NCBI GenBank assembly: GCA_038045265.1
Contig: JBBSYL010000019.1
Coordinates: 1-17,563, forward strand
Direction of reading: 5' to 3'
Source of the DNA: SICV01 sp038045265
GTDB taxonomy: Archaea > Nanobdellota > Nanobdellia > Pacearchaeales > GW2011-AR1
Length of the DNA stretch: 17,563 nucleotides
The notes beneath the pieces are model-generated. The model did no database searches. It saw only the letters and a list, made by a program, of their open reading frames with translations, and was not told the origin of the DNA. Below, piece by piece: positions 13,045 through 17,563 of the stretch (positions within the stretch are counted from its first letter, which is position 1; each line of letters starts with the position of its first letter). Position numbers and translations under genes: made by a program.

Positions 13045-14025
13045 ATGAAAGAAAAATTAATAATGAGTGGAATGAGACCTACTGGAAGGTTGCATCTGGG
13101 ACATCTTGCAGGGGTTGTCGATAATTGGTTAAAATTTCAGAATGAAGGAAAATGTTATTTTGAAGTAGCTGATTGGCATTCTCTTACGGACAGAACGGAT
13201 AATTCGGAGCTTCAAAGAAATATAACAGAAATGACCACAGATTGGTTAGCTCTTGGGATAAATCCTCAAAAATCAACCCTATTTGTACAATCTTTAGTAC
13301 CCGAACATGCAGAGTTATACACTTTGTTCTCTATGATTACACCAATCACCTGGGCTACGCATTGTCCTGTTTTTAAAGATAAAACTGCTGGTGAAGATGC
13401 TATTAAGAATCCCTCTCTAGGATTACTAAACTATCCTGTTCTTCAGGCAGCAGATATCGCTCTTTATAAGGGAACCCATGTGCCTGTTGGAGAAGATCAG
13501 GCACCCCATGTCGAGCTTAGCAGAAAAATAATTAGGAGATTTAACAGTTTATATGGGAATATCTTTCCAGAGCCAGAGACAATTCTTACTAAAACTCCTA
13601 GAATTATGGGGTTTGATGGTAGAAAAATGAGCAAGAGTTTAGATAATCATTTAGCTCCGCACCATACGCAAGAAGAATTAATCTTGAGAACTGGAAAAAT
13701 GATAACTGATCCCCAGAAGATTAGAAAGAATGATCCAGGAAGACCTGAAATATGCAGTGTTTATGCAGTCCAGGATGTTTATAATCTCAATAAAAGGATT
13801 GTTGAAAATGAATGCAAATCTGGAGCAAGAGGGTGTGTTGCTTGCAAAAAAGAACTTGCAGGAGTTTTATATGATATGTTTGAACAATTCCGAGAAAAAA
13901 GAGCATTTTATGAAGCAAGACCTCAAGAAGTAAGAGAGATTCTTTATGAGGGGAGCAAAACAGCAAGAGAAGTCGCTAAGAAAACAATCGAAGAAGTTCG
14001 TGATGCAATGAAGGTTAAGTTTTGA
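13045..14025 (+). CDS. trpS: Tryptophanyl-tRNA synthetase, bacterial type, with Fe-S-like cysteine motif
   Basis: This is a complete bacterial-type TrpRS: GMRPTGRLHLGH (9-20), the DWHSLT region (43-48), LNYPVLQAADI (128-138), GEDQAPHVELSR (149-160) and KMSKS (194-198). The C-terminal half holds C237, C257, C264 and C267 in a C-x19-C-x6-C-x2-C arrangement, close to the [4Fe-4S] cluster motif known from Thermotoga maritima TrpRS (C-x22-C-x6-C-x2-C as I recall it). I start at the ATG at 13045, which gives the standard MKEKLIMSGMRPTG-type beginning. A TTG seven codons upstream also lies in frame. An archaeal genome having this gene beside an archaeal-type TrpRS points to lateral acquisition. It may be a resistant back-up enzyme or part of the cluster's chemistry. 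Confidence 0.95.
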   Translation: MKEKLIMSGMRPTGRLHLGHLAGVVDNWLKFQNEGKCYFEVADWHSLTDRTDNSELQRNITEMTTDWLALGINPQKSTLFVQSLVPEHAELYTLFSMITPITWATHCPVFKDKTAGEDAIKNPSLGLLNYPVLQAADIALYKGTHVPVGEDQAPHVELSRKIIRRFNSLYGNIFPEPETILTKTPRIMGFDGRKMSKSLDNHLAPHHTQEELILRTGKMITDPQKIRKNDPGRPEICSVYAVQDVYNLNKRIVENECKSGARGCVACKKELAGVLYDMFEQFREKRAFYEARPQEVREILYEGSKTAREVAKKTIEEVRDAMKVKF

Positions 14026-14037
14026 TTTATACTAATT

Positions 14038-14178
14038 TTATTTTAATCCTCCATAGAAAATAGCTATACCCTGCTCAATTACAATCCACTGCGCAAAATA
14101 AAGAAAAAACACTATAGAAAAAATAGAGTTGGCAAAGTCATAAAGAGTCCAAAGAAAAACATTCCTCTTTGTTTTCAT
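14038..14178 (-). pseudogene. N-terminal remnant of a UMF1/Atg22-type MFS transporter
   Basis: The 46-codon frame begins MKTKRNVFLWTLYDFANS, and W-x-LYDFANS at the start of the first membrane helix is the hallmark of UMF1/Atg22-like transporters, which normally have about 400 residues and 11-12 helices. Here the likeness fades after about residue 40, and the frame stops 13 bp from the stop of the bacterial-type TrpRS. Its promoter seems intact: GGTTTAAATGCC lies about 27 bp before the ATG. The 3' part was evidently lost when the neighbouring cluster arrived or was rearranged. Confidence 0.7.
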
Positions 14179-14202
14179 TGACACATATCAATATTCTGGC
14201 AT

Positions 14203-14790
14203 TTAAACCTTTTCAAAGTTTATCTTTATTCTAACTTCCTTATTAACTGCAGTATATTTGAAGCTAAATGGCTCTGTATTCAAAAAGAATTCTGTGCTTA
14301 TTCCATCGCCTTTAAATTCAGCAGGGAAGCTTATTTCCTTACTTATTCCTCTGAAATTTAAGACTCCCTTTATCTCCCCATTTTTCTTATCAATATTAGT
14401 AGAAATAAATTCTATTTTAGGATATTTTTCCACATCAAAAAAGTCATTACTTCTCAAATGATTATCTAACTTATCTATTCCTGTACTTACAGAAGAAGCA
14501 TTTATCACTCCTTTAACTCCAACAACTTCCCCATTATCAACAATAATATATGCATCAAAATCTTCGAATGTTCCAATATGGGATCTTGCAGGATTATATC
14601 CTTCAAATTCAAAACTTATTTTGTTTTCATCAACCAACTCCATCTCACCATTTGCTTCAAATATAGCATTGCCTGAGATATCTGAAACATTAGCTCTCTC
14701 TCCCGCTCCAGTAAAATATTGTGATGACATCCAAGTTATCGCAACTACCAAAACAATAGCAACAATCCAAACAACTTTTTTATTCACCAT
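14203..14790 (-). CDS. Membrane-anchored YceI-like lipid-binding protein
   Basis: YceI proteins form a lipocalin-like barrel that binds isoprenoid-type lipids outside the cytoplasm. One hydrophobic helix (about 6-20) after MVNKK anchors the protein. The YceI domain fills residues 34-195, with SHIGTFEDFDAYI (71-83), the strongly typical block LDNHLRSNDFFDVEKYPKI (107-125) and LNFRGISKEI near 143-152. The length of 195 aa is normal for an anchored form. A purine-rich GGGAGAT lies just before the ATG and TATA-like TTTATAAT about 33 bp upstream, so this mRNA may have a short leader. It stands alone; the remnant transporter follows it on the same strand. Confidence 0.92.
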   Translation of the reverse strand: MVNKKVVWIVAIVLVVAITWMSSQYFTGAGERANVSDISGNAIFEANGEMELVDENKISFEFEGYNPARSHIGTFEDFDAYIIVDNGEVVGVKGVINASSVSTGIDKLDNHLRSNDFFDVEKYPKIEFISTNIDKKNGEIKGVLNFRGISKEISFPAEFKGDGISTEFFLNTEPFSFKYTAVNKEVRIKINFEKV

Positions 14791-14913
14791 TTTTATCTCC
14801 CTATTTTCAACTCATTATAAAGACTTTTATAAAGGTTATGAAAGAAAACCTCTATATATTACCTATATTTCTCAAAATAACAATCATTAAATATAGACAA
14901 AAGAAAAAATGTC

Positions 14914-15312
14914 ATGAGACAAGTAAGATGCCAGGATAACTCTGAAGGTATAAAAGTTGCAAAGGAAGGTAATTTGGGAGTCGCTTATTTTGGTGGGCAA
15001 ACACATGTTTTTCTGTCAAAACATATGTATGAAGAAAGGATAGGTAGAGAAAATTTTAAAAGAGTAGCAATAGAAATTTTTGGAAGAGATGCATTAACAG
15101 CAATATCCTACAGACCAGATATTTTAGTCAGACCCGGATACTTTTCAGAGGAGCAAGTTTTTCAAATCGAATTACCAAGTCTCGTCGTTTATCCCAATGA
15201 CCAAAGAAAGAAAGTTAAAATAGATCCTGAAAAGAAGATAGCGGGGCTAGTAAAAATAATCAATAAAACAATCGCTGTAAATAGAAAGAAAAACGCCCGG
15301 ACCAGGATTTGA
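14914..15312 (+). CDS. 132-residue protein of unknown function, end overlaps tRNA-Ser antisense
   Basis: I do not recognise the product. It looks like a soluble alpha/beta protein: strands around GNLGVAYFGGQTHVFLS (19-35), a basic helix (RIGRENFKRVAIEIFG), then strands with SYRPDILVRPGYF and FQIELPSLVVYP, and a Lys/Arg-rich tail. A TATA-like TTAAATATAG lies about 20 bp before the ATG. The last 19 bp, including the stop, fall within the 3' end of the tRNA-Ser gene on the other strand, so the final residues (NARTRI) are written by tRNA sequence. The gene may have lost its original end when the tRNA came to lie there. Confidence 0.6.
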   Translation: MRQVRCQDNSEGIKVAKEGNLGVAYFGGQTHVFLSKHMYEERIGRENFKRVAIEIFGRDALTAISYRPDILVRPGYFSEEQVFQIELPSLVVYPNDQRKKVKIDPEKKIAGLVKIINKTIAVNRKKNARTRI

Positions 15313-15376
15313 ACCTGGGAATCCTTACGGAAACTTGCTCTCCAAGCAAGCACGGTAACCACTGCGTCATCCGGGC
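15294..15376 (-). tRNA. tRNA-Ser (anticodon GGA)
   Basis: On the minus strand the acceptor stem is GCCCGGA/TCCGGGC with discriminator G. The D arm is ACG-CAGTGGTTAC-CGT, the anticodon arm CTTGC-TTGGAGA-GCAAG gives anticodon GGA, the long variable arm has TCC-GTAA-GGA, and the T arm is CCAGG-TTCAAAT-CCTGG. There is no intron and no encoded CCA. A TATA box (GTTTAAAAG, about 28 bp upstream) and a T-run directly after the 3' end give a complete transcription unit. It shares its acceptor and T-stem sequence with the tRNA-Ser at 3026. Confidence 0.97.
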
Positions 15377-15419
15377 ACGATGAATGATAAAAGGCAACGA
15401 CTTTTAAACATTCCTAAAA

Positions 15420-16997
15420 TTAACAATTATTATTGTCTATTGAACAAGAATCATCAACAAAACAAGAAGATTTTGAATCAAAATTTAAAGGCATATCTTG
15501 AGTATATTCAATTCCTGCTTTCAAAGCAATTTCTGCTTTCATCAATTCTTCTCCCAAATAAGAGGCATGATAAGGATCTATTGTATGTTGGCCAGCATTA
15601 ATCTGATCATTAATCATTCTGGCAAAAGTTCCAGAATATTCTTTAAGTAATTGACTATCCGGAGAATAATGATCTGCTACAATTTTGCCTTGCTTTATAG
15701 AGATAATATAATACCCTCTTGGATCAAAGAAGCAATTTGTAGAATTGAAATACTTTCCTAAAATTTCTTTTGTTTCTTCCCAATTATCTTGATATATGTG
15801 GGCGCTACAAGAAATAGTTGTTAAAGTACCCATGTCAACTCCCAATTCAGAAGCCATAATCTTTTGTAATTTTCTTAAACCAAAAGCATTCAAAGGCCAA
15901 GCTCTAAACATGTCATTACTTCTTATATAAACTGTAAGATGTAGAACGCCATCTTGAATATTTGGTTGAACCAAGACTATACAAGGACTTCCTTTGTCTT
16001 TAGCTAAATATCTATGCATTAGTTCATGTTCAACAATCCATGTTAAAGCTAGGGCAGATTTTCTGTAAGTGTCTTTTTTCAAGTAATCTATCATATCTTT
16101 AACTTGATCTATTTTTACAAGGTTCTGACCTTCATCTTTTCCTTCCCAAGATCTAAGTCTGCTACCATAAGTATATGTCGTTCCTTCAGGCAATTTATCA
16201 GTGCAAATTTCATCATAATAACTTTTAAGATAACTTTCGCTAAACCTAAAATAAGGCTCCATAACAGGAGTGTCCGGATCTTCATCTTCAATAATTGCAA
16301 TTAAATTTATACATTCTCTTACTTGAGTAGAATCTACCGTCTTCATTTTAGTCACTTCCCCATAATTATAAATCTCATTTAAAATTTTGAGCCAAGTCTT
16401 TCCTATTGTGGATCCCCTTATTAAATAACCTACAGATTCGGCAGGATAATGATCTGTGCTTAAAACTGGTTTTTCATAAATTTTAGGTTCTGAATAGGGG
16501 CCCTTAATTTCCAATCCAGTTATAACGTCTTTAACAACTCGGGCAATTTCTTCGGAATCATTTTGATTTGTTATAGAAGAAACAATATCTATTAATACAA
16601 CGTTTTTTCTTAATAATTCTATATCTTCTAAAGCAATCCCTCGAGGAATAGAAACATCAGTACCTACAATTTTGCCAGATTCGTCAATCCCTTTTTCAAA
16701 AAATGAAACTAAAACTTCTCTACTTTGAGCCTTATCATTGCCAACCAATATAACATAACGTATATTTGGATTAGCAAGACAATTTCTTATAAATGGCTCT
16801 AATGCATTTTTTCTATCATAATAATTACCTATAATAGCATATGAATTAGAGTCTAAATGCCTATAAACTGCCTCTTGAAAAGTCCAAAGAGTCGCTATCC
16901 CCACATTACTTTTTAAATTCCCTATATGAAGTTTTTCATGAAACTCTTGAGGCCAATTCATATCTTTAAGCTTCTGAAGATATGCATCATCAATCAT
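15420..16997 (-). CDS. thyA: Thymidylate synthase with N-terminal MtrA-like (DUF4346) domain
   Basis: The C-terminal half is a thymidylate synthase, which methylates dUMP to dTMP with a folate- or pterin-type carrier. Catalytic C339 lies in SPCIVLVQ, the phosphate-binding RS-x-DM block in RSNDMFRAWPLN (359-370), and HIY at 400-402. N370 is the position at which asparagine favours dUMP over dCMP. Residues 25-165 form a separate domain resembling the MtrA-like DUF4346 module seen in archaeal enzymes of this type. The tail is cysteine-rich (SSCFVDDSCSID). I start at the ATG at 16997 (525 aa): TTATAAAAAG, about 25 bp upstream, would lie inside the longer frame from 17042, whose 15 extra residues are unlike the family. 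Confidence 0.9.
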   Translation of the reverse strand: MIDDAYLQKLKDMNWPQEFHEKLHIGNLKSNVGIATLWTFQEAVYRHLDSNSYAIIGNYYDRKNALEPFIRNCLANPNIRYVILVGNDKAQSREVLVSFFEKGIDESGKIVGTDVSIPRGIALEDIELLRKNVVLIDIVSSITNQNDSEEIARVVKDVITGLEIKGPYSEPKIYEKPVLSTDHYPAESVGYLIRGSTIGKTWLKILNEIYNYGEVTKMKTVDSTQVRECINLIAIIEDEDPDTPVMEPYFRFSESYLKSYYDEICTDKLPEGTTYTYGSRLRSWEGKDEGQNLVKIDQVKDMIDYLKKDTYRKSALALTWIVEHELMHRYLAKDKGSPCIVLVQPNIQDGVLHLTVYIRSNDMFRAWPLNAFGLRKLQKIMASELGVDMGTLTTISCSAHIYQDNWEETKEILGKYFNSTNCFFDPRGYYIISIKQGKIVADHYSPDSQLLKEYSGTFARMINDQINAGQHTIDPYHASYLGEELMKAEIALKAGIEYTQDMPLNFDSKSSCFVDDSCSIDNNNC

Positions 16998-17042
16998 ATA
17001 TATAATGAAAAACCAAGTTATAAAAAGATTTAGGTATTGCAC

Positions 17043-17056
17043 TTAATCTTTCATCT
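17043..17056. repeat. Second copy of the last 14 bp of the S10 gene
   Basis: TTAATCTTTCATCT here equals 17156-17169, which encodes the final residues and stop of S10. The 99 bp between the copies carry two hairpins and no gene. The arrangement resembles an insertion that recreated the gene end. Confidence 0.6.
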
Positions 17057-17071
17057 AAAGCTTCGTGAGCT

Positions 17072-17093
17072 CTAAAGAGCTATGCTCTTTTAG
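17072..17093 (-). terminator. Strong hairpin downstream of S10
   Basis: CTAAAGAGC (17072-17080) pairs with GCTCTTTTAG (17084-17093), with one extra T, across a 3-base loop. It lies between the S10 and thymidylate synthase genes and could end the S10 transcript or be part of a small inserted element. Confidence 0.5.
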
Positions 17094-17117
17094 TGAGGAT
17101 ACTAAAATAGTTCTTTG

Positions 17118-17157
17118 AACTCCTAGAAGGTTTCTTTCTAAGAAAGCTTGTAGAGTT
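17118..17157 (-). terminator. Long hairpin abutting the S10 stop codon
   Basis: Bases 17118-17136 pair with 17140-17157 across a 3-base loop, with one bulge and two G/G mismatches. The structure reaches into the S10 stop codon (17156-17158), so it would cap the mRNA 3' end. Confidence 0.5.
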
Positions 17158-17464
17158 AATCTTTCATCTCAATTTTTATCTGAACGCTTCTTGGGAATTG
17201 AAGTTTCATTATTGGATGCAAAACTCTATCTTCGGCAGGCAAATCAATAACTCTTCTATGCACTCTCATTTCAAACCTATCAAATGTAGCCGTTCCGTTC
17301 CCACATGGGCTCTTTCTTGTAGTAACTTTAAGTTTTCTTGTAGGCAAAGGTATCGGCCCCCTCATAATAACTCCAGCTCTGCTGGCTATCTCTTTTATAC
17401 TAACGATTATAGGATTAAGCTCTTCTATGTTTATACTCGCAAGTTTTATTCTGACCTTGGACAT
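17156..17464 (-). CDS. rps10: Ribosomal protein uS10, archaeal type
   Basis: Protein S10 of the small ribosomal subunit: 102 residues, the usual archaeal length. Typical stretches are VRIKLAS at the start, GPIPLPTRKLKVTTRKSPCGNGTATFDRFEMRVHRR (37-72) in the centre, with the loop that reaches the tRNA-binding head, and the VQIKIEM end. The GNGTATFDRFEMR segment is distinctive of the archaeal/eukaryal S20e-S10p branch. A TATA box, CTTTAAAAAG (about 17485-17495, minus strand), lies roughly 25 bp before the ATG. In many archaea S10 follows elongation factor 1A; whatever precedes it here lies outside the window. Its 3' end overlaps a long hairpin. Confidence 0.98.
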   Translation of the reverse strand: MSKVRIKLASINIEELNPIIVSIKEIASRAGVIMRGPIPLPTRKLKVTTRKSPCGNGTATFDRFEMRVHRRVIDLPAEDRVLHPIMKLQFPRSVQIKIEMKD

Positions 17465-17513
17465 TCTTTAGTTAGAAAATTTTGCTTTTTAAAGCTTTCT
17501 TATATGAACAGTA

Positions 17514-17541
17514 GATGAGCTTTTCCGAGTAAATGCTCATC
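17514..17541. repeat. Inverted repeat upstream of S10
   Basis: GATGAGC (17514-17520) mirrors GCTCATC (17535-17541) across 14 bp. It lies upstream of the S10 TATA box and may be the 3' hairpin of the preceding gene or a regulatory site. Confidence 0.4.
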
Positions 17542-17563
17542 AATAATATTTATTATCTAATTT

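Noticed and set aside
5706..14025. UGA recoded as tryptophan, prompted by several TrpRS genes
   Set aside because: TGA serves as stop in mntA, the 7-TM gene, the PaaK-like gene and the bacterial-type TrpRS, often in ATGA overlaps, and tryptophans are written TGG.

Overview
The window is AT-rich and reads as archaeal. It has an archaeal/eukaryal-type ribosomal protein S10 (uS10), an archaeal-type tryptophanyl-tRNA synthetase, a thymidylate synthase fused to an MtrA-like domain, two long-arm tRNA-Ser genes, and TATA boxes 22-28 bp upstream of start codons, which implies mostly leaderless mRNAs. Small orphan proteins, short operons and gene remnants fit a DPANN-type lineage (Woesearchaeota/Pacearchaeota-like). 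That placement is an inference from style, not a phylogeny.

Region 1 (1-3107) is a defence/toxin island. A Fic-family AMPylator (minus strand) lies back to back with an MntA-HepT (MNT-HEPN, type VII) toxin-antitoxin operon that carries a third small gene of 59 codons. The Fic protein and the MntA protein begin with the same short 'YLG' domain, and the TATA box of each gene is flanked by a perfect inverted repeat with related half-sites. A third such inverted repeat stands alone at 119-173. Copies of the 3' end of a tRNA-Ser bracket the MntA-HepT operon and recur at the intact tRNA-Ser(CGA), suggesting stepwise integration next to that tRNA.

Region 2 (3111-5537) holds a circularly permuted GTPase, a candidate structured RNA upstream of it, a 7-TM protein translationally coupled to a winged-helix regulator, a 65-residue orphan and a truncated ASCH-domain gene.

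Region 3 (5640-14025) is the most unusual. An archaeal-type TrpRS converges on a tightly overlapping five-gene minus-strand operon: RibD-like reductase, PaaK-like adenylate-forming ligase, a TrpRS paralogue, a TrpD-like phosphoribosyltransferase and an aldehyde-dehydrogenase-fold protein. Diverging from it is a HAD-phosphoribosyltransferase fusion followed by a second, bacterial-type TrpRS with an Fe-S-cluster-like cysteine motif. A perfect 11-bp inverted repeat spans the divergent promoter. Together the genes look like a small-molecule or modified-nucleotide pathway that uses acyl-adenylate and PRPP chemistry, with a TrpRS fold recruited as an enzyme. I do not recognise it as a described system. 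A transporter gene cut after about 40 codons directly behind the last TrpRS marks a probable insertion boundary.

Region 4 (14203-17563) returns to household genes: a membrane-anchored YceI protein, an unknown 132-residue protein, tRNA-Ser(GGA), thymidylate synthase and S10. The last 14 bp of the S10 gene are repeated behind a hairpin-rich 99-bp segment.
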